Part shown: one piece after another, positions 42,207-50,579 of the stretch
Layout of the letters: each line of letters opens with the position of its first letter
Position numbering within the stretch: the stretch's first letter is position 1
NCBI RefSeq assembly: GCF_003627055.1
Contig: NZ_CP032624.1
Span: 2,666,001 to 2,730,000 of the forward strand
Origin: Gryllotalpicola protaetiae
Lineage (GTDB): Bacteria > Actinomycetota > Actinomycetes > Actinomycetales > Microbacteriaceae
Direction of reading: 5' to 3'
DNA length: 64,000 nucleotides
The notes under the pieces: model-generated
What the model was told of the DNA's origin: nothing
Database searches by the model: none
The model's input: the letters and a program-made list of their open reading frames with translations, nothing else
Made by a program: the position numbers and the translations under genes

Positions 42207-43103
42207 ATGACTTGGACGCAGAACACCTTCGACAACCCCGTCACGCGCTACCCGAAGGTCGAGCCGCCGGCCGACATGGTGTCGGAGCCCGGGCGTGACA
42301 GCGAACTCGACCCACCTGCCGACCACGGCGAGGAGACATACGTCGGCAGTGGGCGGCTCGAGGGACGGAAAGCGCTCGTGACCGGGGGAGATTCGGGGAT
42401 CGGGGCGGCCGTCGCTATCGCGTTCGCGCGCGAGGGCGCCGACGTCGCGATCGTCTACCTGCCTGCGGAGCAGGTCGACGCGAACCATGTGGCCGAGCAG
42501 ATCGAGAAGGCGGGGCGGAAGGCCGTGCTGATTCCGGGCGACCTCACCGATCGCGCGTTCTGCGGCGTCGCCGTCGAGCATGCGCTCGACGCGCTCGGAG
42601 GGCTTGACATCGTCGTGAACAACGCCGGGAAGCAGATCTTCTGCGAGGACCTGACCCAGCTGCCCGATGAGCAGTTCGAGCTCACGATGCGCACGAACAT
42701 CCACGCGATGTTCTATCTGACGAAGGCCGCGTTGCCGCATCTGCCCGCCGGCGCGGCGATCATCAACACGACCTCGGTGCAGGCGTACCTGCCCGGGCCT
42801 CAGCTCGTCGACTACGCCACCACGAAGGCGGCGATCAACGCGTTCACGAAGGCGCTTGCGGGGCAGCTGGCGCCGCGCGGCATCCGCGTCAATGCCGTCG
42901 CCCCCGGTCCGATCTGGACGCCGTTGCAGCCGAGCAAGGGCCAGCCGCCGGAGAAGCTGCCGAAGTTCGGCGAGCAGACGCCGCTCGGCCGCGCGGGCCA
43001 GCCGGCCGAGCTCGCGCCGGCCTACGTCTTCCTCGCCTCGCCCGAGTCGAGCTACGTGGTCGGCGAGACCCTCGCGGTCACGGGCGGCATGCCGACCCCC
43101 TAA
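42207..43103 (+). CDS. SDR, general-stress-protein-39 type
   Basis: 298 residues. A ~45-residue hydrophilic lead (NPVTRYPKVEPPADM) precedes the SDR core (TGGDSGIGAAVAIAFAREGA, NNAGKQ, catalytic YATTKAA, C-terminal VTGGMPTP). This long-lead layout is that of the Bacillus YdaD/YhdF stress dehydrogenases. It is divergent from the sigma-factor gene with 135 bases between them, in which I see no clear promoter consensus. A family-1 palindrome follows its stop by one base. Confidence 0.87.
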   Translation: MTWTQNTFDNPVTRYPKVEPPADMVSEPGRDSELDPPADHGEETYVGSGRLEGRKALVTGGDSGIGAAVAIAFAREGADVAIVYLPAEQVDANHVAEQIEKAGRKAVLIPGDLTDRAFCGVAVEHALDALGGLDIVVNNAGKQIFCEDLTQLPDEQFELTMRTNIHAMFYLTKAALPHLPAGAAIINTTSVQAYLPGPQLVDYATTKAAINAFTKALAGQLAPRGIRVNAVAPGPIWTPLQPSKGQPPEKLPKFGEQTPLGRAGQPAELAPAYVFLASPESSYVVGETLAVTGGMPTP

Positions 43104-43104
43104 C

Positions 43105-43173
43105 GTGCGCGGGACTTGCGACGCGTCCGCGGGACAAACTGCACCCGCGAACGCGTCGTTTCACCCGCGCACG
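43105..43173. repeat. Tripartite intergenic palindrome, family 1, copy E
   Basis: 69 bp: GTGCGCGGGACTTGCGACG at the left, CGCGGGACAAACTGCACCCGCG in two parts at the centre and CGTCGTTTCACCCGCGCACG at the right. It begins one base after the SDR stop, between convergent genes. Confidence 0.78.
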
Positions 43174-43241
43174 CCGGGTTATGCGAGAAGACGAAGGCGA
43201 TGCCGAGCATCCGGATGCCGCAGCAGAACAGCCCGGATGCC

Positions 43242-43628
43242 TCAGTTGCGCGCCTTCCGCGTGGCCTTGTCGTTCGCGCTCTGAATCGCCTTGACCAGCT
43301 GCGGCTTGGTCATTCTCGAGCGGCCCTTGACGTCGAGCTGCCGAGCGACGTCCATCAGGTGCGACTTGGAGGCGTTCGCGTCGACCCCGCCTGCTGTGGG
43401 GCGGCCGCGACGCTTCGCGCCGGCATCGGACGGGCCCTTGTGCCCCTTCTCGACCCAGTGGTCGCCGACCTTCTCGTACTGGTGCTTGAGCGCGGCGTAC
43501 GCGGTCTGCTGCGCGCGGCGGCCGCGGCCGTACTCCTCGATGGCCGAGTCGTGCGCCTTCACCCAGATCTCCTGCGCGTGCTTCGGCGAGCGCTCCAGCG
43601 TGCTGGGCAGATCCTTGCTTCCAGGCAT
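43242..43628 (-). CDS. ChaB and Rho_N domain protein
   Basis: 128 residues. A ChaB-like N-terminal domain (SPKHAQEIWVKAHDSAIEEY, ALKHQYEKVGDHWVEKG; about 13-62) is joined by a basic linker to a C-terminal Rho-N/SAP-like motif (MTKPQLVKAIQSAND near 105). Such proteins are thought to bind nucleic acid; function is unknown. ATG 43628 is six bases after AGGAG and is preferred to ATG 43634, which touches it. It is preceded on the same strand by topoisomerase IB. Confidence 0.8.
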   Translation of the reverse strand: MPGSKDLPSTLERSPKHAQEIWVKAHDSAIEEYGRGRRAQQTAYAALKHQYEKVGDHWVEKGHKGPSDAGAKRRGRPTAGGVDANASKSHLMDVARQLDVKGRSRMTKPQLVKAIQSANDKATRKARN

Positions 43629-43637
43629 CCCCATCTC

Positions 43638-44590
43638 CTAGTTCAGCAGTTTCACGAGCGCCGCCTCAGGTGAGCGGCGCACCTCCAGTAGTTCCCCGTT
43701 GCGGTACCTGTCGAACACCCGAGGGTCGATGTAGCTCGCGCGGCGACGGCGGCGGTGTTGCCGAGGGCGGATGCTGCGCGCAGCACTGCCTCGCGCTCGG
43801 CGGCGTCGCCCGCGCGCCGCGTCTTGGCCGGCCCGATGCGGGCGAGCGTGTCGGCGGCGACGATCGTGCCGCGCAGGGTGCGGAAGTCCTTGGCGCTCGC
43901 GTCGACGCCGGTGCGCCGGCGGATGTCCTCGTTGACCTCGGCCGGGTGCAGCGGGTGCCAGCGCGTGTCGCGCCAGGCGAGCAGCCGCGAGCCGGGGCGG
44001 CGGCGCTCGGCGAGCTCGGCGAGATAGTCGGCGAGCTCGGGGTCGCGGAACGACGAGTCCCAGCCCTGCCCGCTCTTCGACGGGAATCGCAGCTCGAGCT
44101 CGGGCCCGTCGATCGTGACGTCGCGGTAGAGCAGCGTCGTGAGCCCCCGGGTGCCGTAGGCGCGGCGGTAGCGCTCCTCGCCGATGCGCAGCGCGGCGCG
44201 GTCGACCATGCGGAACGCGGCGGCGAGGGTCCGCTCACGCGGGGTGCCAGGAAGCCGCAGATCGCGGGTGACCGTGCGGCGTGCGCCGGGCAGCGCCTCG
44301 GCGAGCTCGAGCATGCGCTCGAACTTCACGGCGTCGCGCTTCCGCCGCCACTCCTCGTGGTAGAGATACTGCCGCCGCCCGGCCGCGTCGGTTCCGACCG
44401 CCTGGATGTGGCCGTTCCGGTGCGGCGAGATCCACACGTCGAGCCACGCCGGCGGGATCACGAGCAGGCGGATCCGCTCGAGCACCTCCTCGTCGCGCAC
44501 CGCGCGCCCCGACGCGTCGACATAGCGGGGCTCGGCGCCGGGCAGACGCGAGAAGCCAGGCCCCGAGGGGTCACTGCGACGGATGCGCAT
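43638..44590 (-). pseudogene. DNA topoisomerase IB with a frameshift before the catalytic Tyr
   Basis: The frame from ATG 44590 encodes a normal bacterial TopIB (SGPGFSRLPGAEPRYVDASG, LVIPPAWLDVWI, RTLRGTIVAAD, GNTAAVA). Near 43744 the frame shifts: RASYIDPRVFDRYRNGELLE, which holds the catalytic Tyr, continues in another frame to TAG at 43638. One missing base would explain it. As read, the product ends at 43652 without the Tyr and could not cleave DNA. Sequencing error in the GC-rich run is possible. Confidence 0.78.
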
Positions 44591-44621
44591 ACTTCGCCGA
44601 TTCCCAGGGGACCGATCGGGC

Positions 44622-45092
44622 ATGACCGCGAGACGGCGCGCAGGGGCGGGCGGATGCCTCGCGGCGGCCCTCGTCCTCGTGCTGGCCGGCTGCGTGCCCG
44701 ACTCGGGCGGGGTCCCCGGGCGGCTCGAGCGGGGACTCGCGTCGGCCGACAGCAATGCCCAGACCGCGTCGCTCGCGCTGCGCGAGCTGAGCGCGGGCCG
44801 TACCACGCCGCAGCAGGCGCACACGGCGATCGACGACGCGCTGACCAAGCTCGGCGAGGAGCGGGCCGGGCTCGCGGGCGTCGAGCCGGCGACGCCCGCC
44901 GAGCGCCGCTGGCGCAGCGGCGCCGACGACGCGATCGGCGAACTCGACGCCGCGCTGAAGGACGCCAGGGCGGCGGTGGCGGGCGGCGCAGGCATCCGCT
45001 GGTCACAGGCGCGCCGGGAAGTGGCGGACGCGAGCGATGCGCTCGAGCACGCGCGGCGCACCATCATCAGGCAGGGCGGTGAGGCCGAGTGA
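44622..45092 (+). CDS. Secreted lipoprotein, unknown function
   Basis: 156 residues with a lipoprotein signal (basic lead, hydrophobic core, lipobox LAGC near residues 22-25), then a helical, Ala/Glu/Arg-rich chain with no recognised domain. ATG 44622 follows GGGGA. Its TGA overlaps the GTG of the NRAMP-like gene, so the two are coupled and the lipoprotein may act with the transporter at the membrane surface. Confidence 0.72.
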   Translation: MTARRRAGAGGCLAAALVLVLAGCVPDSGGVPGRLERGLASADSNAQTASLALRELSAGRTTPQQAHTAIDDALTKLGEERAGLAGVEPATPAERRWRSGADDAIGELDAALKDARAAVAGGAGIRWSQARREVADASDALEHARRTIIRQGGEAE

Positions 45093-46315
45093 AGAAGTTC
45101 CTCGGCGTCTTCCTCGGAATCCTGACTGCCATCGGCGGCTTCGTCGACATCGGCGACCTGGTCACGCAGTCCGTCGTCGGATCGCGCTTCGGCCTTTCGC
45201 TCGTGTGGGTCACGGTGCTCGGCGTGATCGGCATCGTCGTGTTCGCGCAGATGTCGGGGCGGGTCGCCGCGATCAGCGGGCGGGCGACGTTCGAGATCAT
45301 TCGCGAGCGACTGGGGCCGCGGGCCGGATTCCTGAACCTTGCGGCCTCCTTCCTGATCAACCTGCTCACCCTGACCGCCGAGATCGGGGGCGTGGCGCTG
45401 GCCCTGCAGCTCGCGAGCGGCATCCAGCCGCTGCTGTGGATCCCGGTCGTGGCCTTCGCCGTCTGGATCGTGCTGTGGCGGGTGAAGTTCAAGATCATGG
45501 AGAACGTCGTGGGCCTCGCGGGGCTGTGCCTCATCGCGTTCGCGGTCGCGGTGTTCCTGCTGCATCCCAACTGGGGCGAGCTCGGGCACTCGCTGATCTC
45601 GGGCATGCCGACGTCGGAGCACCCGTCGACGTACTGGTACTTCGCGGTCTCGCTGTTCGGCGCCGCGCTCACGCCGTACGAGGTGTTCTTCTACTCCTCC
45701 GGCGCCCGTGAGGAGAAGTGGACGCGGAAGGACCTGTCGCTGTCGCGGGCGAACGTGCTGCTCGGCTTCCCGCTCGGCGGCGCGGTGTCGCTGTCGAACG
45801 CGGCGTGCGCGGCGATCGTGCTGCTGCCGCTCGGCATCCAGGTCGAGTCGCTCTCGCAGGTCGCGCTGCCGGTCGCGCAGGCGGGCGGCGTACTGCTGAT
45901 GGTCGCGCTGATCGTCGGCATCGTCGCCGCGACCTTCGGCGCGGCGCTCGAGACGTCGCTGTCGAGCGGGTACGCGATCGCACAGTACTTCGGCTGGTCA
46001 TGGGGCAAATTCCGGCGGCCGGCGAAGGCTGCGCGATTCCACCTGGTGATGATCGCGACGCTCGTGATCGCCCTCGGCATCCTCGCGACCGGCGCCGACC
46101 CGATCGAGGTGACCGAGGCGTCGGTGGTGCTGTCGGCGCTCGCGCTGCCGCTCACATACCTGCCGATCCTGATCGTCGCGAACGACCCGCAGTACATGGG
46201 CAAAGACGTCAACGGGCGCGTGACGAACGCCTTCGGGCTGGTGTTCCTCGTGCTCATCGTGGTCGCCTCGGTCGCGTCGATCCCGCTCATGATCATCTCG
46301 GGGATGGGGGCGTAG
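45089..46315 (+). CDS. NRAMP-like divalent cation transporter, non-canonical
   Basis: 408 residues with about eleven helices of the NRAMP fold. The helix-1 metal motif DPGN is replaced by DIGD (GFVDIGDLVTQSVVG) and the helix-6 motif MPHN by TPYE (GAALTPYEVFFYSSG), so the sulfur ligand Met is Thr. Canonical NRAMPs use that Met to select transition metals; its loss suggests a harder ion such as Mg2+ (inference). GTG 45089 overlaps the lipoprotein stop. Two PRC-barrel-like genes follow with no gap. Confidence 0.8.
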   Translation: MKKFLGVFLGILTAIGGFVDIGDLVTQSVVGSRFGLSLVWVTVLGVIGIVVFAQMSGRVAAISGRATFEIIRERLGPRAGFLNLAASFLINLLTLTAEIGGVALALQLASGIQPLLWIPVVAFAVWIVLWRVKFKIMENVVGLAGLCLIAFAVAVFLLHPNWGELGHSLISGMPTSEHPSTYWYFAVSLFGAALTPYEVFFYSSGAREEKWTRKDLSLSRANVLLGFPLGGAVSLSNAACAAIVLLPLGIQVESLSQVALPVAQAGGVLLMVALIVGIVAATFGAALETSLSSGYAIAQYFGWSWGKFRRPAKAARFHLVMIATLVIALGILATGADPIEVTEASVVLSALALPLTYLPILIVANDPQYMGKDVNGRVTNAFGLVFLVLIVVASVASIPLMIISGMGA

Positions 46316-46711
46316 ATGTCGAGCGCGGATGCCAGGGAGGACCTGTCCTTCGACGACTCGCCGCGCGGCCGGGTGCTCGACGCGCATCTGCACCTGCTCG
46401 ACAGGCAGCTCGTCGACCGCGACGGCGTTCCCGTCGCGACGGTCGACGACGTCGAGCTGACGGATGCGTCGCCGGGGCAGCAACCCCGCATCGCCGCGCT
46501 GCTCTCGGGACCGGTGCTGTGGACGCGCATCTTCGCGGGCCAGCCGCGTCGCTCGCACCTGGAGGAGGCACCGTGGCGCGACGTGACCTCGGTCGACGTA
46601 GTCGTCGCGCTGTCGGGCGCGGCCGACGACTACGACGCGAACTGGTCGGAGCGCTGGGTGCGCGAGCACATCGTCGGGCGGATTCCCGGGGGTCGCCATG
46701 CTCCTGACTGA
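46316..46711 (+). CDS. PRC-barrel-like protein 1
   Basis: 131 residues. The segment RGRVLDAHLHLLDRQLVDRD with VPVATVDDVEL resembles a PRC-barrel (small beta-barrel, often RNA- or protein-binding and found on metal-transport regulators). It starts on the base after the NRAMP-like stop and overlaps the next gene by 14 bases, so the three are co-translated. Confidence 0.62.
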   Translation: MSSADAREDLSFDDSPRGRVLDAHLHLLDRQLVDRDGVPVATVDDVELTDASPGQQPRIAALLSGPVLWTRIFAGQPRRSHLEEAPWRDVTSVDVVVALSGAADDYDANWSERWVREHIVGRIPGGRHAPD

Positions 46712-47048
46712 GCTGCTCGGACTGCCCGTGCGCGACGCGGGCGGCGTGTCGCTCGGCACGGTCGCCGATGTGCGCTTCGTGCTCGACGGGCCGCCGTCCG
46801 GCAACGGCGCAGGGGCCCTGGCCGAGGCGCGCCTGCACGGGCTGATCGTGAGCCCGCACGGCGGCGAGTCGTTCCTCGGCTACGAGCGCAGCAGGGTCGA
46901 CCGGCCGTGGCTGATCGCGCACGTGCTGGCGGCGCGGCAGCGCCATGCGGTGCTCGTGCTCTGGGACGACATCGCCGAGGTGGGGGAGGAGCTGCGTCTG
47001 CGCCCGGGGGCGATACGCTACTCGCCGGCCCTTCCCGGCTCGCGCTGA
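46698..47048 (+). CDS. PRC-barrel-like protein 2
   Basis: 116 residues: ELLGLPVRDAGGVSLGTVAD and VSPHGGESFLGYERSRVDRP fit a PRC-barrel with the typical conserved Gly and Val of the barrel turns. It is the last gene of the lipoprotein-NRAMP-PRC-PRC operon. A regulatory or assembly role for the transporter is inferred from the coupling. Confidence 0.62.
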   Translation: MLLTELLGLPVRDAGGVSLGTVADVRFVLDGPPSGNGAGALAEARLHGLIVSPHGGESFLGYERSRVDRPWLIAHVLAARQRHAVLVLWDDIAEVGEELRLRPGAIRYSPALPGSR

Positions 47049-47141
47049 GCGGCCCCGCGCGGCCGACCGCCCGTCACCTTCCGTCACAGATTCGCGCGCG
47101 CCGTCGCGCGCGGGCGACGATTCAGTGAGAGAGGGAGATCG

Positions 47142-48023
47142 ATGACGCAGACGATCGACGAGTTCGCCTATCTCGCCGACGAGGCCGCCGAGGTCGGCGC
47201 GGATCCCGTGGTGCCCGACGTGCGTCGCGTCACGGCCGACGCGCCCGGCGGCGAGCTGAGCGCCCTGCTCTGGGGCGTCGAGCCGCGCCTCACCCTGCTT
47301 CACGGCGCCGGCCTCAACGCGCACACGTGGGACGCGACGCTGCTGCGGCTCCGCCGTGACGCGCTCGCCGTCGATCTGCCCGGCCACGGCGACTCCGCGT
47401 GGCGCGACGACTTCGACTACGGCGCGCGCACCAACGCGGCCGCGGTCGCCGCCGCTCTCGACGCGCTCGCCCCGGGTGTTCCGCAGGCCGTGATCGGGCA
47501 GTCTCTCGGCGGCTCGACCGCGATCGCCCTGCTCGAGGCGCGACCGGAGCTCGTGGCATCCCTCGTGCTCGTCGACGTCAGCCCCGGCCTCAGGCCGGCC
47601 GACGCGTCGAGCGTGCGCGACTTCCTCGCCGGGCCGCTCGTGTTCGACTCGCGCGAGCAGATCGTCGAGCTCGCGGTCGCGAGCGGCATCGGCAGCGACC
47701 GCGTGAGACTCGCGCGCGGGGTCGTGCTCAACACGCGCGTCCGCGACGACGGCAAGGTCGTCTTCAAGCACCACCTCGCCGCGCCGCCGGCCGGGGCGAG
47801 CCTCGACACCGACTTCTCGGGGCTGTGGGCGCCGCTCGAGGCATCCGACGTGCCCGTGCTCCTCGTGCACGGCAGCAGCGGATTCCTGCCGCCCGACGTC
47901 GTCGCCGAATTCCACGCGCGCGTGCCGCGTGCCGCCCTCGTCGAGCTCGACGCCGGCCACAACGTCCAGGAGCAGCAACCCGCTGCCCTCGCCGACGCGA
48001 TCACCGCCTTCCTGGCCGCGTGA
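47142..48023 (+). CDS. Alpha/beta hydrolase
   Basis: 293 residues. The oxyanion segment LLHGAGLNAHTW is near 47, the nucleophile elbow IGQSLGGS near 125, an acidic residue in LLVHGSSGFLP and the His in LDAGHNVQEQQP near the C-terminus complete a triad. ATG 47142 follows AGGGAGA. It lies 28 bases before a substrate-binding protein gene, so it may process the imported compound, for example an ester or lactone. Confidence 0.84.
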   Translation: MTQTIDEFAYLADEAAEVGADPVVPDVRRVTADAPGGELSALLWGVEPRLTLLHGAGLNAHTWDATLLRLRRDALAVDLPGHGDSAWRDDFDYGARTNAAAVAAALDALAPGVPQAVIGQSLGGSTAIALLEARPELVASLVLVDVSPGLRPADASSVRDFLAGPLVFDSREQIVELAVASGIGSDRVRLARGVVLNTRVRDDGKVVFKHHLAAPPAGASLDTDFSGLWAPLEASDVPVLLVHGSSGFLPPDVVAEFHARVPRAALVELDAGHNVQEQQPAALADAITAFLAA

Positions 48024-48051
48024 CCTCATCACACCCCACAAAGGAACCCCG

Positions 48052-49617
48052 ATGACCTCAGCATCCGTGCGCACGCGCCGCCTCGCGTTCGCCGCCTCCG
48101 GTGCGGCGCTCGCCGCGACCCTCGTCCTCTCCGGCTGCTCGGGCGGCGGCTCCGGATCCGGGTCGGGCTCGGGCTCCGCCTCAGGCACGTCGGCGACGGG
48201 CGCGACGCTGAACATCGGGGCGATCCTGCCGCCGACGAACCTCGACATCCGCAACACCTCGGGCGCGGCGCTCGACCAGGCGCTGCTCGACAACGTCTAC
48301 CAGGGCATCGTGACGCTCGACCAGAACGGCAAGGTCGTGCCGTCGATCGCGAAGAGCTGGACGATCTCGAGCGACGGCCTGACGTACGACTTCACGCTGA
48401 ACAGCGGCGTGACCTTCAGCGACGGCAAGCAGCTCAGCGCCGACGACGTCGTCGCCTCCCTACAGGATGTGATCGCGAACGAGAAGACCTACGTCGACGC
48501 GGCCGGCCTGGTCGATGTCACCTCGGTGAGCGCACCCGACGCATCGACGGTCGAGCTGAAGCTCGACAAGCCGAACATCGAGACCCTCTGGGCACTCGCC
48601 GGTCGCGCCGGCGTGGTGCTGGAGAAGGGCGCGAAGACGGATGCCACGGGCAAGGCCGTCGGCACGGGCCCCTTCACGATCGGCAGCTTCGACGGCAAGA
48701 CCAGCCTCGTGCTCGAGCGCAACGACACGTACTGGGGTAAGAAGGCTCAGGTGAAGGAAGTCGACTGGCACTACTACGCCGACTCGACCACCGCCGAGAG
48801 CGCCGTGCTCGCCGGCACCGACCAGGTGCTCGTCGCGATCACCCCCGCCGACCTGCCGAAGTTCTCGGGCAACTCGAATGTCAAGGTCGTCACGGGCACC
48901 GCGAGCGACAAGTGGCAGCTCGGCTTCAACGTCACTGACCCCACGCTCGCGGATCAGAAGGTGCGCGACGCGATCCGCGAGGCGATCGACCCGAAGGCGA
49001 TCCTCGCCTCGGTCAACGGCGCGGGCACCGCGCCCGGCGGCCCGATCGCCAAGGGCGACCCGGGCTACGAGGACCTGAGCTCGATCGACGCGTACGACCC
49101 GGCCAAGGCGAAGGCGGCGTTCGCGGCGGCGGGCGTCGACCAGCTGACGCTGACCATCCCGAGCCCGTACGGCACCGGCCTGTCCGACCTGCTTACCACC
49201 GAGCTCAAGGCCGTCGGGGTCAAGCTCAAGGTGAACCAGGTGGACTTCAACACCTGGCTGTCGCAGGTGTACACGGCGGGCGACTACCAGCTGACGATCG
49301 TCGACCACGTCGAGTCGCATGACTTCGGCACCCAGTGGGCCGGCGGCGCGAAGTACTACCACCACTACGACAACCCGAAGGTGGACGAGCTCTACGCGAA
49401 GGCGTTGGCAGAGACCAGTGCGGATGCCGAGGCGGCCGACCTCGCACAGGCGGCCAAGCTCGTCGACCAGGACTCGCCGAGCGACTGGCTCTACCAGGGC
49501 GCCGTCGAGAAGGCGGTCGCGGTCGGCGTGACGGGCCTGCCCACGAACAACACCAACAGCCGGCTCAGCCTCGGCCAGGTGTCGATCGTCGCCGGCTCAG
49601 CGGCCGACAGCCGGTAG
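48052..49617 (+). CDS. ABC substrate-binding lipoprotein, peptide/opine type
   Basis: 521 residues of the SBP_bac_5 family. A lipoprotein signal ending LVLSGC (Cys near 28) and a Gly/Ser-rich linker precede the binding domain (NIGAILPPTNLDIRNTSGAA, SAVLAGTDQVLVAITPADLP). It would capture peptides, glycosides or similar outside the membrane. ATG 48052 follows AAAGGAA. The permease GTG overlaps its stop. Confidence 0.88.
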   Translation: MTSASVRTRRLAFAASGAALAATLVLSGCSGGGSGSGSGSGSASGTSATGATLNIGAILPPTNLDIRNTSGAALDQALLDNVYQGIVTLDQNGKVVPSIAKSWTISSDGLTYDFTLNSGVTFSDGKQLSADDVVASLQDVIANEKTYVDAAGLVDVTSVSAPDASTVELKLDKPNIETLWALAGRAGVVLEKGAKTDATGKAVGTGPFTIGSFDGKTSLVLERNDTYWGKKAQVKEVDWHYYADSTTAESAVLAGTDQVLVAITPADLPKFSGNSNVKVVTGTASDKWQLGFNVTDPTLADQKVRDAIREAIDPKAILASVNGAGTAPGGPIAKGDPGYEDLSSIDAYDPAKAKAAFAAAGVDQLTLTIPSPYGTGLSDLLTTELKAVGVKLKVNQVDFNTWLSQVYTAGDYQLTIVDHVESHDFGTQWAGGAKYYHHYDNPKVDELYAKALAETSADAEAADLAQAAKLVDQDSPSDWLYQGAVEKAVAVGVTGLPTNNTNSRLSLGQVSIVAGSAADSR

Positions 49618-50579
49618 TGGCCCGCTTTCTCGTCACGAGGACGCTGCTGCTCCTGGTGGGGCTCGCGGCGGCGGCCGCGCTCATCTTCTTCACGCTCCGG
49701 GTGCTGCCCGGTGACGTGGCGGGGACGATCGCGGGCACGCAGGCGACCCCGGCGCAGCTCGCGCACATCCGCCAGACGCTCGGCCTCGACCGGCCGCTTG
49801 GCGCCCAGTTCGCGAGCTGGGTCGGCGGCCTGCTGCGCGGCGACCTCGGGGTGTCGCTCACGACGGGCACCCCGGTCGCGGCGAACCTCGGGCGCGCGCT
49901 GTCGGTGACGCTTCCGCTCGCGGGGCTCTCGCTCGTGTTCGGACTGCTCATCGGCATCCCTCTCGGCGTCTGGTCGGCGATTCGACACCGTGAGCTGCGC
50001 GGATTCCTGGTGTCGGCCGTCGCGCTCGTGATCGCGTCGATCCCGGTCGTGGTGATCGGCCTGCTGCTCTCGGCCTGGATCGGCGGCGAGCTGCGCTGGC
50101 TGCCGGCGCAGGGCTGGCCGCCGCACGGCTGGCAGGGTGACCCGGGCAGGGCCTTCGTGTCGCTGATCCTTCCGGCGCTGTCCATCGCGCTCGTCGAGGG
50201 CGCCGTGCTGCTGCGCTTCACCCGCTCGGCCGCGCTCGATGCGCTCGGCCAGGACTTCGTTCGCACCGCGGCTGCGAAGGGCATGACGCGCACCGGCGCG
50301 CTCATCACGCACGGCCTGCCGAACGTGCTGCTGTCGGTGGTGTCGGTGCTCGGCATCCAGCTCGCGGCGCTGCTCGTGGGTGCCGTGATCGTCGAGCTGA
50401 TCTTCCAGCTGCCCGGCATCGGGCTCTCGCTCGTCGACGACGTGCAGCAGCGCGACCTGACCCAGGTGCAGGGCGAGCTGCTCGTGCTCACCGCGCTGAT
50501 CCTGGTGGTCGGCTTCATCGTCGATGTCGTGCACCGCCTGCTCGACCCACGCGAGCGCACCGCGGGGGGTGCCGAATGA
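49617..50579 (+). CDS. ABC permease, DppB/OppB type
   Basis: 320 residues with six helices and the binding-protein-dependent permease EAA loop (DFVRTAAAKGMTRTGALITH, near 215-235). The N-terminal FLVTRTLLLLVGLAAAAALI and RQTLGLDRPLGAQFASWVGG are typical DppB features. GTG 49617 shares one base with the preceding stop. Confidence 0.9.
   Translation: MARFLVTRTLLLLVGLAAAAALIFFTLRVLPGDVAGTIAGTQATPAQLAHIRQTLGLDRPLGAQFASWVGGLLRGDLGVSLTTGTPVAANLGRALSVTLPLAGLSLVFGLLIGIPLGVWSAIRHRELRGFLVSAVALVIASIPVVVIGLLLSAWIGGELRWLPAQGWPPHGWQGDPGRAFVSLILPALSIALVEGAVLLRFTRSAALDALGQDFVRTAAAKGMTRTGALITHGLPNVLLSVVSVLGIQLAALLVGAVIVELIFQLPGIGLSLVDDVQQRDLTQVQGELLVLTALILVVGFIVDVVHRLLDPRERTAGGAE

Noticed and set aside
13485-43173. 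CRISPR array from the repeated palindromes
   Set aside because: Copies are kilobases apart, imperfect, with no spacers and no cas genes.
46293-48293. A 666-codon minus-strand reading frame
   Set aside because: It crosses four well-supported plus-strand genes and has low-complexity Arg/Ala runs without motifs.
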